NCBI RefSeq assembly: GCF_014203045.1 | Contig: NZ_JACHIF010000009.1 | Location: forward strand, 186,001-250,000 | Length of the DNA stretch: 64,000 nt | Direction: 5' to 3' | DNA from: Prosthecobacter dejongeii | GTDB lineage: Bacteria > Verrucomicrobiota > Verrucomicrobiia > Verrucomicrobiales > Verrucomicrobiaceae | Part shown: positions 53,617 to 62,868 of the stretch, piece after piece | Layout: each line of letters opens with the position of its first letter | Numbering within the stretch: position 1 is the stretch's first letter | Program-made: the position numbers and the translations under genes | Notes under the pieces: generated by a model | Database searches by the model: none | Seen by the model: only the letters and a program-made list of their open reading frames with translations | Told to the model about the DNA's origin: nothing

Positions 53617-54324
53617 CTACGATTCGTCCACCGGCTTCACCGGGCGGATCTTGCCACTGCCCGGCAGGGCGCTGAAAAAGAAATAGCGCGGTGACCGAAG
53701 CAGATCCCCCACTTCCTTCAAGGCTACCCGCGAGAGGTGAGAGGAAAGGCGATCCTGGGCATCTGGGAAGCGCTGGAGATGTTTCTCGATGAATTTGCGC
53801 AGGCGGGCATTGGCATTGTACTCCACCGCCAGGGTGCCGATGTTCAGCAGCAAAAGCATGACACAGACGGCGACTAAACCGGCAACGGCAAACCGGGGTG
53901 GGAAACGCAGGAAAATCATGCCCACCACACCTAAAAGGCCAAAGATAGGGCCATAGCGATTCAGCCGAATCACGGTTTGCCGCCACTTGAGATCCCCTAA
54001 AGCCTCTTCCGTCTGTAGCGCATGGGCCGCCTCATGCAGGGCGATGGCCCAGGCCCCCATGGAGGTGCCCCGGGCGACCCGAGGCTGCAAAAATAACCGC
54101 CGGCGACGCGGATCAAAATAATCCGAGGCCATGCTGTCATGCTCAACGATCTCCACATCCGTCACGCCTTCGTAGGCCAGAAAGAGTTTCACCATCTCTG
54201 CCCCGGTGTGTGCGGTGGGTGCCCTCTCCTTCATCCCATCCTCCGTCACCTGGGCGTAACGGCCCGCTGCCCACTGGCAGACGCCGAAACACAGAAGCAG
54301 GATGACGATAAAAATCGCTAGCAT
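53617..54324 (-). CDS. Zinc metallopeptidase, YugP family
   Basis: 235 residues. An N-terminal membrane helix (IFIVILLLCFGVCQW) precedes the zinc site ALHEAAHALQ (HEAAH at residues 97-101), then further helices around 125-165 (FGLLGVVGMIFL, GLVAVCVMLLLL) and EYNANARLRKF with the third-ligand region. DYFDPRRRRLFL upstream is also a YugP feature. Membrane-bound protease of unknown target. Confidence 0.85.
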   Translation of the reverse strand: MLAIFIVILLLCFGVCQWAAGRYAQVTEDGMKERAPTAHTGAEMVKLFLAYEGVTDVEIVEHDSMASDYFDPRRRRLFLQPRVARGTSMGAWAIALHEAAHALQTEEALGDLKWRQTVIRLNRYGPIFGLLGVVGMIFLRFPPRFAVAGLVAVCVMLLLLNIGTLAVEYNANARLRKFIEKHLQRFPDAQDRLSSHLSRVALKEVGDLLRSPRYFFFSALPGSGKIRPVKPVDES

Positions 54325-54432
54325 GGGTCAACGTGGGGGGACTTTAGGCCGTAGGCAAGGAGGAAGGGGCTTGATGGACTCTGCTAACCGTGGGTTGTCA
54401 TTGGTGTCTTTCTGGTTAAACTCGCCACCCCC

Positions 54433-55791
54433 ATGCCCCGAGTTCACATCAAGACCTACGGCTGCCAGATGAACGAGCGCGATACCGAGCAGGTATCGCA
54501 AATGTTCGTCGAGCGCGGCTACACCATGACCGCCACGGATACCGATGCGGATGTGGTGCTGATCAATACCTGCTCCGTGCGTGACCAGGCGGAACAGAAA
54601 GCCATTGGCAAAATGGGCATGGTGCGCCGCCGCCGCGTCCCCCTCGTCACCGGTTTCATGGGCTGCATGGCACAAAGCCGTGGCAGTGAGCTGGTGGAAA
54701 AGACCAAGGTGGACCTCGTGGTAGGCACCCAGAAATACCATCGCGTGGTGGATTACGTGGATGAAATCATCCGGGCTAAAGAGGCAAAGATGATGGATGA
54801 GGAGCGCTTCTCCATCGTGGACATTGAGGAAGAGCAGGCCAGCCAAAACGCCATCCGCGACCACAGCCTCAAAGAAAATCAGGGGTCGGCCTTTGTCAGC
54901 ATCATGCAGGGCTGCAACATGAAGTGTACCTTTTGCATCGTGCCCTACACTCGAGGAAGCGAGCGCGGCCGCCCCATCGCCGACATCACGGAAGAAGTGC
55001 GCCGTCTCGCCGACAAGGGCGTGAAAGAAGTCACTTTGTTAGGCCAGATCGTCAATCTCTACGGCCGTCACGAGTTCCCCGCTGTGGATGGCAAGAGCCC
55101 GTTTGTGCAGCTTTTGGAAGCCGTGCATGAGGTGCCTGGCATCCAGCGCATTCGCTTCACCAGCCCGCACCCGATTGGTTACAAGAAGGACCTCATTGAG
55201 GCCTTCACATATCTGCCTAAATTGGCTGAGCATGTACACTTGCCCGTGCAGAGTGGCAGCGATGAAATCCTGAAAAGGATGCATCGCCCCTACACGGCGG
55301 CGAAGTTCACGGACCTCGTGGAGCGCATCCGCGCCGCACGTCCCGGCATCGCCGTGACGACCGATGTCATCGTCGGCTTTCCTGGCGAGACCGAAGAACA
55401 TTACCTGCAGACGCGTGAACTGTTCGACAAACTGAAGTTCGAGAACGCCTTCGTCTTCCGTTACTCCAAACGTCGCGGCACGCCTGCGGCTGAAATGGAT
55501 GACGCCATCCAGCTCAGCGAACAGGTCAAGGAAGCGCGTAACCAAGATTTGCTGGCCCTAGTGAACAAACACGCCTGGACCAAGTATGAGGAATTGTTAG
55601 GCCAGGAGGTGGAAATTCTTTGTGAAGGCACCAGTAAGACGAATGAAAGCCGTCTCATGGGGCGCACGCGCACGAACAAGATTGTGATCTTCGAAGGCAA
55701 CCCCGACCGTCACATCGGTCAGATTTTCAACGTGCGCATCAGCCACTATGAAAACTTCACGCTGTATGGCGATGTGGTGACGAAAGACTAA
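54433..55791 (+). CDS. miaB: tRNA-2-methylthio-N6-dimethylallyladenosine synthase
   Basis: 452 residues. The UPF0004 domain (about 1-125) has IKTYGCQMNERDTEQ, NTCSVRDQAEQKA and FMGCMAQ. The radical SAM cluster is QGCNMKCTFCIVPYTRG with Cys160, 164 and 167. A TRAM domain ends it (EVLCEGTS-like EILCEGTSKTNESRLMGRTRTN). MiaB methylthiolates A37 of tRNAs reading U-codons. Single-gene unit, convergent with uvrA. Confidence 0.96.
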   Translation: MPRVHIKTYGCQMNERDTEQVSQMFVERGYTMTATDTDADVVLINTCSVRDQAEQKAIGKMGMVRRRRVPLVTGFMGCMAQSRGSELVEKTKVDLVVGTQKYHRVVDYVDEIIRAKEAKMMDEERFSIVDIEEEQASQNAIRDHSLKENQGSAFVSIMQGCNMKCTFCIVPYTRGSERGRPIADITEEVRRLADKGVKEVTLLGQIVNLYGRHEFPAVDGKSPFVQLLEAVHEVPGIQRIRFTSPHPIGYKKDLIEAFTYLPKLAEHVHLPVQSGSDEILKRMHRPYTAAKFTDLVERIRAARPGIAVTTDVIVGFPGETEEHYLQTRELFDKLKFENAFVFRYSKRRGTPAAEMDDAIQLSEQVKEARNQDLLALVNKHAWTKYEELLGQEVEILCEGTSKTNESRLMGRTRTNKIVIFEGNPDRHIGQIFNVRISHYENFTLYGDVVTKD

Positions 55792-55806
55792 ATTTGGGGA
55801 AGCTGA

Positions 55807-55829
55807 GGGAGGCACCTCAAATGCCTCCC
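55807..55829. terminator. Hairpin between miaB and uvrA
   Basis: Perfect 8-bp palindromic stem GGGAGGCA/TGCCTCCC (55807-55814 with 55822-55829, loop of 7) between the convergent stops. There is little T run in either direction. Confidence 0.55.
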
Positions 55830-55841
55830 CCTATTTCACCT

Positions 55842-58800
55842 CTACAAGTCCAAGATTCGCTTCAGGAACGGTGCTGTGCGGCTCACTTTGTGTTGAGCCA
55901 CTTCTTCAGGCGTTCCTGAGGCGACGAGTTCACCTCCTTCGGCTCCCGCTTCAGGACCGATATCAATGATGTAATCGGCCTCAGCAAAGATATCCGGGTG
56001 ATGCTCAATCACGACCACCGTGTGCCCATCATCCACCAAACGATGCAGGATATCTATGAGGCGGCCCACATCCGTCATGTGCAGGCCGATGGTCGGCTCC
56101 TCAATGAGATAGAGATTCCGCTTCGTATTCTTCAGCCCACGGATTTTTTCAGTCGCAGACCGTGAAACGCCACCGCTGAGTTCCGTCACCAGCTTGATAC
56201 GCTGCGCCTCCCCGCCGCTGAGGGTGGGGCTAGGTTGGCCTAACTGCAAGTATCCCACGCCCGTATCCGCCAAGAGCTGCAAGGGCCGGGCGATGCGCTG
56301 CTGATGAGCGAAGAACTCAGCCGCTTCCGTGATACTCATCTTCAGCACCTGACCGATGTTTTTGCCATTGTATTCGATCTCCATGGTCGCGGAGTTGAAT
56401 CGCAGACCGTTGCAGATCTCGCAATGCACTCGGGTGGTCGGCAAGAAATTCATCTCTACCTTCACGTTGCCATTGCCTTGGCAGGCTTCGCAACGCCCTC
56501 CTTCAGTATTGAAGGAAAAACGCCCCGCATCGTAGCCGCGAGCACGGGCAACAGGCACCTGAGCGAAGAGTTTGCGGATCTCGTCCAAAATACCCACGTA
56601 GGTAGCCGGACAAGAGCGCGAGGTTTTGCCGATGGGGGACTGATCCACCTCATACACGAAGCCAAACTGATCGGCCCCAACGATGGAATCCCAGAGCTGG
56701 TTGGGCGACTTGCGTTTCTTCTCCTTGCTCAAAAGCGCCTTCATCCCTGGGAACAGTACCTGATGGAGGAAGGTGCTTTTACCGCTGCCGCTGACCCCTG
56801 TGATGACTGTGAGCCTTCCCACGGGAATCTGCACATTGATGTCCTTCAGGTTATTCGCGTGCGCACGATTGATCTTCAACCAGCCTTCCTTCGCCTTTGC
56901 CGCAGGCAGAGCGCGCCGCGCACCTAACAAGGGATGTTTAAACGGATTCCGCAATCCCTGCCCGGTGACGCTTTTTTCATCCTTGAGGATGTGAGCCAGA
57001 TTGCCTTGGGAAATGATCTCGCCACCGAAACGCCCTGCGCCAGGCCCTAGGTCAATGATGGTATCTGCCCGGCGCATGGTATCGTCATCATGCTCCACCA
57101 CGAGGAGGGAGTTTCCCTTGTCACGCAGTGCCATGAGGGTATCCAGCAGGCGCTCATTGTCCCGAGGATGCAGACCGATGGTGGGCTCATCCAAAACATA
57201 AAGCACGCCCCGCAAGTTACTGCCCAACTGAGCCGCCAAGCGGATGCGCTGGGCTTCCCCACCGCTGAGGGTATCGGCACTGCGATTGAGCTGTAGATAA
57301 CCCAGCCCCACCTCTTTCATGAAGTGCAGCCGCTGCTCGATCTCCTTCATGATGTCCCTGGCAATGATGCCTTCCGTGCCCTGGAACTTCAGTTTTTTAA
57401 CGGACTCCGCCGCCTCAATCGCAGACTGCGCATTGATGTGCGGCACGGTAAAGTCCTGGAGCCGCACATAACGGGCGGTTTCATTCAAACGTGAGCCATG
57501 GCACTCCAGGCATAGCACGCGCTCATTGTTTTCTTCCTCATCATCCGCACCTCGGGAAAGACGCCGCTCCTCCTCCATCTCCGCTTCCAATTTCGAGATG
57601 TCATCTCGGCGAGGAGTAGCCCCGTGTGCAGCAACTTTGAATCCAAAACCACGGCAGGTGGGGCACCAGCCATGAGGGCTGTTGAAGGAAAAAAGACGTG
57701 GGTCCAGTTCTTCAAAGGAAAGGTCACACTTCGGGCAGCTCATCTCCGTGCTGAGGACTTGTGAGGTATTCCCAGGCAACCAGAGTTTAACGGTGCCCTT
57801 ACCCATCTTCAGGGCCTTTTCCAAAAGCGGTCGCAGCTCAATGGCCGATGCCCCCTTTTTCACCTGGCCGACCACGGCATCAATGCTGTGCTCCTTGAAT
57901 CGCTCCAGCCGCTTGAAGTTCGCTGTCTCGCGGAACTGACCATCTACCAGCAACATCTCGATGCCCTGTTTGGCCGCAGCTTCAGCCACGTCAGTGTGGA
58001 AGCCTTTGCGCGCCTTGATCAGCGGAGCCAGGATTTGCAGAGAGCCTTTTTTAGCACGCTCCACCACAGTCTGACTGATGGCGCTGAGGCTCTGTTTTTG
58101 CACGGGCACATCGCACTTCGGGCAGTATTGCGTACCTAATTTGGCAAACAGCAGACGGAGGAAATGATACACCTCCGTTACCGTGGCCACGGTGGATTTA
58201 CCACCGCCCCGGGAGATGCGCTGTTCGATGGCGACCGTCGGCGGCACCCCACTAATGACATCCACCTCCGGCTTTTCCATCTGCTCCACAAAGGTGCGAG
58301 CGTAAACCGACATGCTGTCGAGGAAGCGACGTTGACCTTCGGCAAACACGAGGTCAAAAGCGAGGGAGGATTTACCGCTGCCACTGAGCCCCGTGACCAC
58401 CACAAATTGATCGCGTGGAATATCGAGCGAGATGTTTTTGAGGTTGTGCTCGCGGGCTCCGCGAATGCTGATGGCATTGGCAGCGAAGGCTTCCGGTTTA
58501 CGCAACTTGCGGGTGGCATAAGCCGCCGCTTGTTCAGCCGCGCGAGCCACCGTTCTCCCCTGCCCGAATTTCTCGGCCAGGTATCTCCCCGTCCAGGAAG
58601 CCTCGCAGGCGGCGACCACTTCAGGTGTGCCCGCCACCACCAATTGCCCGCCCTGAGATCCACCATCGGGGCCCAGATCAATTACCCAATCCGCGCACTG
58701 AATCACATCCACATTGTGCTCAATCACGAGCAGGCTGTTGCCCTCTTCGACCAGGCGTTGAAGCAACTTCACCAGCAGGGCAATGTCGTCGAAATGCAAT

Positions 58801-61541
58801 CCTGTGGTAGGCTCATCCAAAAGCAAAAGAGACGTGCCGACCTCGCCTTTTTCGGAGGCATTTTCGATCAAGTGCCCCACGAGTTTCAGCCGCTGCGCTT
58901 CGCCCCCAGAAAGGGTATTCAGCGGCTGGCCTAACTTCAGATAACCCAGCCCCGCCTCGACGAGGATGGCCAGTTGTTCCCCCACTTGGCGAGCTTTGCG
59001 AATGAATGAAGCATCCGCACGCACGGTCCCGCCCGAGGCTGGAGCGTCCATCTGGGCAAACCATTCGGAGGATTCCTCCACCGTCATGCCCAGGACATCA
59101 TGGATGCTTTTGCCATGCAGTTGAATCTTCAGCGCGTGTGGTTGGTAGCGCTTCCCTTCGCACTCGGGGCAGGTCACATACAGGTCGCTGAGGAACTGCA
59201 TCTCGATCTTTTCAAAACCGTTACCCATGCAGCGTTCGCAGCGGCCTTCGCCCGAATTGAAGGAAAAGAAACCTGGAGTCACCCCCTGCGCCTTAGCATC
59301 CTCACTTTCCGCAAACAGCGCGCGGATGGCATCGAAAGCCCCCACATAAACCGCCGGAGTACTGCGTGGAGTACGTGCAAGCGGCGACTGGTCCACCATG
59401 ATCACTTGAGTGATCTTTTCATGGCCGGTGATAGAGCGCACACGCCCTGGTTCATCTTCACTCACCTCACCGCGAAGGCGCTGCAGATTCCGAAATAGCA
59501 CCTCATGAACAAGGGTGCTTTTGCCAGATCCAGAAACCCCGGTGATGCAGCAAAAGACGCCGAGGGGGATATCCACATCCAGGTTCTTCAGGTTGTTCTG
59601 CCGGGCGCCTTTGATGGAGAGATACGTGCTCGCTGCTGAGGTCTTTTGAGCTTCGCCTTTAACCGCTTTTTTAGAGCGCTTTGCAGGTTCTAAAACCTCA
59701 AGGGTGCCCATCGAAACTGGGCGGCGAAGGTCTGGAATGGGGATGCTCTTGCGCCCCGTGAGATAGTCTGCTGTTAGTGAGCCGACCTTTTTTTCCAAGC
59801 CATCCAAAGGGCCATCGTAAACGAGATACCCGCCTTTATCGCCGCGCCCAGGCCCGATCTCGATGACGTGATCTGCCGCACGCATGACGGACTCTTCATG
59901 CTCCACCACCAAGAGGGTGTTTCCTTTGTCACGAAGCCCTTCCATGACGCCAATAAGCCGACCGATGTCCCGAGGATGCAGCCCGATGCTCGGCTCATCC
60001 AGCACAAACAAAGTATTCACCAACGAGGCTCCTAAACACGTGGTTAGGTTCACACGCTGGAGTTCACCACCGCTCAAAGTGCGGGTCTGCCGATCCAAGT
60101 GAATGTAGCCCAAGCCTGCGCGCTCCAGATAGCTAAGACGACCACAGATTTCATCTCTCAGCATCTGAGTCGCATTGTCCCCAGGCGTGACGGGCCAGGC
60201 CTGCGCCGTGGGCAGGAGTTCCACCACAGGCAGGTTCCACACATCTGCAATGGTGCGCCCACCGATGCGGAAATTGTAAGCGTCTTTTTTCAGCCTGCCG
60301 CCGTCACAGTCCATGCAGTTGGTGTAGGCGCGAAAGCGGCTGAGGAAGATGCGCACGTGCATCTTATAAGCCCGGCTTTCCAGCCATCTAAAAAAGCCTT
60401 TCACTCCATACCATTCGCCACTCTGCCAGGCCTCCTCCGGGTCTTTGCCAGCGCCTTCAACGATCCACTTCTGCTCTGCCTCCGGCAGGTCACAGAAAGG
60501 GGTATTCAAATCCACCCCTTTCTTTTTCGCCGCACGTTCCAGATCATCCTGACTCTCCCGATAAGTACTGCCGGAAAAGGCTTTCACCAGCCCCTCGCGA
60601 ATGCTCAAAGATTCATCCGGCATCGCCTTCCGCATGTCTAGACCTAAGGTGCGCCCAAAGCCTTTGCAGGTAGGACAGGCACCGATGGGGCTATTGAAGG
60701 AAAACAGTCCCGGTGTCGGCGCGGGGATCTGGATATCGCAGTCAGCACAGCGCCAATCCGTCGAAAATGAAAGCGTCTCATTTCCCTGTACCACCGTCAT
60801 TTGGCCTTTGCCCAGGCGCAGAGCTGCCTCGATGGCTTCACTGAGACGCGCCTTTTGGTTAGGCTCCAGAGTCAGACGATCCTGAATCACCAAAACCACT
60901 GCTGGAAGTTTGCGTCCTTTCATCGCCTCCGGCTCATCTGTGCGGAGTGATTCGCCATAGAGCCAAACCCGGAGATACCCCTGGCCTTGCAGGAAGGGGA
61001 AGAAGTCACTGACCTGGGTATCCTTCGGCACCGGCACGCCAAAGCAGATGAGGGCTTGCTTCCCAGCGTGAGCTGTCATCAGTTCATGCTGAATGCTCTC
61101 TGGCGTCTCCGGTTTCACCGGACGATGACACTCCGGGCACTGCCCTTCCGCCAATCGTGGAAACAGCATCTTCAGGTAATCATTGATCTCGGTGATCGTC
61201 CCCACCGTGCTGCGGGTGGAGCGGATGTTATTGACCTGCTCAATGGCGATCGCAGGGGGGATGCCGTGAATCGCATCCACCTTCGGTTTATCCATGCGCT
61301 CAAAAAACTGCCGGGTGTAGGGAGAAAAGGTCTCCACATAACGACGCTGGCCCTCGGCATAGATGGTATCAAAGGCCAGGGACGACTTGCCCGATCCACT
61401 GGGACCAGTAACGACACAGAGCTTTCCGAGAGGGAGATCCAGATCAATTCCGCGCAAGTTGTTCTGCCAGGCCCCACGGACCTGGATGACATCGCTAGCG
61501 GCTGGGATAGCTGGAGACTTGGCGGCAGATTTCTTCGGCAT
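55842..61541 (-). CDS. uvrA: Double-length excinuclease ABC subunit A (tandem UvrA)
   Basis: 1,899 residues, twice the usual length, made of two UvrA units joined in tandem. Four Walker A motifs lie near residues 46 (GPSGSGKSS), 669 (GVSGSGKST), 1048 (GLSGSGKSS) and 1582 (GVSGSGKST). Four signature motifs are present: LSGGELQRVNL, then LSGGEAQR three times. Zinc fingers read CPECHRP, CADC/CPTC, CERC/CPEC in the first half and CPKCDVP, CPKC/CPTC, CEAC/CEIC in the second. UvrA finds bulky DNA lesions in nucleotide excision repair. Chlamydiae also have such long forms. A LexA-like dyad overlaps its promoter. Confidence 0.95.
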   Translation of the reverse strand: MPKKSAAKSPAIPAASDVIQVRGAWQNNLRGIDLDLPLGKLCVVTGPSGSGKSSLAFDTIYAEGQRRYVETFSPYTRQFFERMDKPKVDAIHGIPPAIAIEQVNNIRSTRSTVGTITEINDYLKMLFPRLAEGQCPECHRPVKPETPESIQHELMTAHAGKQALICFGVPVPKDTQVSDFFPFLQGQGYLRVWLYGESLRTDEPEAMKGRKLPAVVLVIQDRLTLEPNQKARLSEAIEAALRLGKGQMTVVQGNETLSFSTDWRCADCDIQIPAPTPGLFSFNSPIGACPTCKGFGRTLGLDMRKAMPDESLSIREGLVKAFSGSTYRESQDDLERAAKKKGVDLNTPFCDLPEAEQKWIVEGAGKDPEEAWQSGEWYGVKGFFRWLESRAYKMHVRIFLSRFRAYTNCMDCDGGRLKKDAYNFRIGGRTIADVWNLPVVELLPTAQAWPVTPGDNATQMLRDEICGRLSYLERAGLGYIHLDRQTRTLSGGELQRVNLTTCLGASLVNTLFVLDEPSIGLHPRDIGRLIGVMEGLRDKGNTLLVVEHEESVMRAADHVIEIGPGRGDKGGYLVYDGPLDGLEKKVGSLTADYLTGRKSIPIPDLRRPVSMGTLEVLEPAKRSKKAVKGEAQKTSAASTYLSIKGARQNNLKNLDVDIPLGVFCCITGVSGSGKSTLVHEVLFRNLQRLRGEVSEDEPGRVRSITGHEKITQVIMVDQSPLARTPRSTPAVYVGAFDAIRALFAESEDAKAQGVTPGFFSFNSGEGRCERCMGNGFEKIEMQFLSDLYVTCPECEGKRYQPHALKIQLHGKSIHDVLGMTVEESSEWFAQMDAPASGGTVRADASFIRKARQVGEQLAILVEAGLGYLKLGQPLNTLSGGEAQRLKLVGHLIENASEKGEVGTSLLLLDEPTTGLHFDDIALLVKLLQRLVEEGNSLLVIEHNVDVIQCADWVIDLGPDGGSQGGQLVVAGTPEVVAACEASWTGRYLAEKFGQGRTVARAAEQAAAYATRKLRKPEAFAANAISIRGAREHNLKNISLDIPRDQFVVVTGLSGSGKSSLAFDLVFAEGQRRFLDSMSVYARTFVEQMEKPEVDVISGVPPTVAIEQRISRGGGKSTVATVTEVYHFLRLLFAKLGTQYCPKCDVPVQKQSLSAISQTVVERAKKGSLQILAPLIKARKGFHTDVAEAAAKQGIEMLLVDGQFRETANFKRLERFKEHSIDAVVGQVKKGASAIELRPLLEKALKMGKGTVKLWLPGNTSQVLSTEMSCPKCDLSFEELDPRLFSFNSPHGWCPTCRGFGFKVAAHGATPRRDDISKLEAEMEEERRLSRGADDEEENNERVLCLECHGSRLNETARYVRLQDFTVPHINAQSAIEAAESVKKLKFQGTEGIIARDIMKEIEQRLHFMKEVGLGYLQLNRSADTLSGGEAQRIRLAAQLGSNLRGVLYVLDEPTIGLHPRDNERLLDTLMALRDKGNSLLVVEHDDDTMRRADTIIDLGPGAGRFGGEIISQGNLAHILKDEKSVTGQGLRNPFKHPLLGARRALPAAKAKEGWLKINRAHANNLKDINVQIPVGRLTVITGVSGSGKSTFLHQVLFPGMKALLSKEKKRKSPNQLWDSIVGADQFGFVYEVDQSPIGKTSRSCPATYVGILDEIRKLFAQVPVARARGYDAGRFSFNTEGGRCEACQGNGNVKVEMNFLPTTRVHCEICNGLRFNSATMEIEYNGKNIGQVLKMSITEAAEFFAHQQRIARPLQLLADTGVGYLQLGQPSPTLSGGEAQRIKLVTELSGGVSRSATEKIRGLKNTKRNLYLIEEPTIGLHMTDVGRLIDILHRLVDDGHTVVVIEHHPDIFAEADYIIDIGPEAGAEGGELVASGTPEEVAQHKVSRTAPFLKRILDL

Positions 61542-61552
61542 GAGGGAACAGG

Positions 61553-61587
61553 AGAATAGAGTTACGCTTCATGCAGTTCAAGTGAAC
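61553..61587 (-). promoter_or_regulatory. uvrA promoter with LexA-like operator
   Basis: On the minus strand TTGAAC (-35, 61581-61576), an exact 17-base spacer, and TATTCT (-10, 61558-61553) make a good sigma-70-type promoter. The -35 is the right half of GTTC-ACTT-GAAC (61576-61587), close to the TGTTC-N4-GAACA LexA motif that I recall reported for Verrucomicrobia. The start codon is only about 5 bases past the expected transcription start. Confidence 0.6.
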
Positions 61588-61670
61588 GCTTGTTTTTGAA
61601 CGTGATTCCACATTTACCCCCCCGCCATTAAAATCGTGAGAGCGATTGAATTTGAGGCTATGGATCTGTT

Positions 61671-62828
61671 TTACTTGGTGGGAGCCGCCAGCTTCAGCCT
61701 CAAATACTCAGGACCAAACGGGGCACTGTCCAGGAACTCATCATGCTCCAGCAATGCCGCACATTTGGGCGCTTGCCAAATCCAACGCACTATCTTGCTC
61801 CCTGGAACAGATCTATTTTGAGGAGCCACTCCCAGCTTCTTTCCCACCAGATGCCCAGCTTGGGTGAACTTGGCTCTAAACTGCGGCCCTTTAATGATTC
61901 CAGAAATCCCCCGAGTGTGGATGGAAAGCGTCATCCGCGCAGCGCGACCGTCCACAAATTCGATGAACACCTGATCCACGGCCAGAGCCTTCGCAAACAG
62001 AGTCATGGGTGTGGCCGCTGGGGTGCTGGAGCTGAATTTGCCGGAGAAACGCGCCTGCTTTTTCTCAGGATCCGTCCATTCAAATTGAGCCCCCACCTTG
62101 TGATTGGAGCCCTTCACTTGATACATGCTTTCCAAATCTGTGGGCGTGAGAGTCCACAGTTTATCAAAATCTAGGAGCGGGTCCAAGTCCACAGGTGCGG
62201 CGACGAGCAGCAACTGCGGCGATAGGTCAATGACGGTTTTGCGGATGGGAAATGAGCATTCTAGCGGGAAGCTGGGGTCGATCATTTCCAATTTTAATTC
62301 CGACCCCAATTCATGACTAATCACAATCATTCGTTCCGAGTCCCACCGCCAAATTGGACTCGACCTGCCATCGCGGTGTTTAACCTTCCCCATCGTAGAA
62401 CGTGCGCCAAAGAGGTTTTCAAGTTCTGACTCCATAATCTCGCGGTCACTCTGAGATCCCAAATAGACTTCAAATTTGTAACCCACGCCATCATTTCTAA
62501 AATGAGCCACCAGACGTGAAACGGCCAGCCGATGTTGCGTCATTTGCGCCTGAAATCCAGCCCCTGACCTAACGTTAAGGATGGCACATGGATCGCCCGA
62601 TTTCATCTTGGAGAAAGACCACGAGGCGACGCTGCGGTCCTTACCGCTCAAAGCCACATCCATGGCTTCTTTGGTCATGGCAAAAGGGTCATTCAAATCA
62701 AACACCGACTCCACCTCAAAGGAGCGCGTAGCCTGGGCCTCAGCCGTGTGACAGCCGAGAAACAGAAGAAGACAGGCCAAAAAATGAACCCCAGGTGCAG
62801 GCATCATTTTAAATTTTACTCGAGTCAT
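61671..62828 (-). CDS. Secreted hypothetical protein, paralogue of the next gene without peptidase domain
   Basis: 385 residues from ATG 62828 (MTRVKFKMMPAPG); the frame continues upstream without a better start. A signal peptide (FLACLLLFLGCHTAEA) is present and a lipobox-like FLGC is possible. The body has a beta-rich domain (FEVESVFDLNDPF, IWRWDSERMIVISHELG), then LWTLTPTDLESMYQ, QFEWTDPEKKQARFSGKF and VDGRAARMTLSIHTRG. From there to the end it matches the next gene segment by segment. It stops where the paralogue goes on into its C39-like domain. Family not recognised. Confidence 0.75.
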   Translation of the reverse strand: MTRVKFKMMPAPGVHFLACLLLFLGCHTAEAQATRSFEVESVFDLNDPFAMTKEAMDVALSGKDRSVASWSFSKMKSGDPCAILNVRSGAGFQAQMTQHRLAVSRLVAHFRNDGVGYKFEVYLGSQSDREIMESELENLFGARSTMGKVKHRDGRSSPIWRWDSERMIVISHELGSELKLEMIDPSFPLECSFPIRKTVIDLSPQLLLVAAPVDLDPLLDFDKLWTLTPTDLESMYQVKGSNHKVGAQFEWTDPEKKQARFSGKFSSSTPAATPMTLFAKALAVDQVFIEFVDGRAARMTLSIHTRGISGIIKGPQFRAKFTQAGHLVGKKLGVAPQNRSVPGSKIVRWIWQAPKCAALLEHDEFLDSAPFGPEYLRLKLAAPTK

Positions 62829-62868
62829 TTTATTTTTCTTTCCGCTGCGTTGGTCGCGGGCATTGCCT

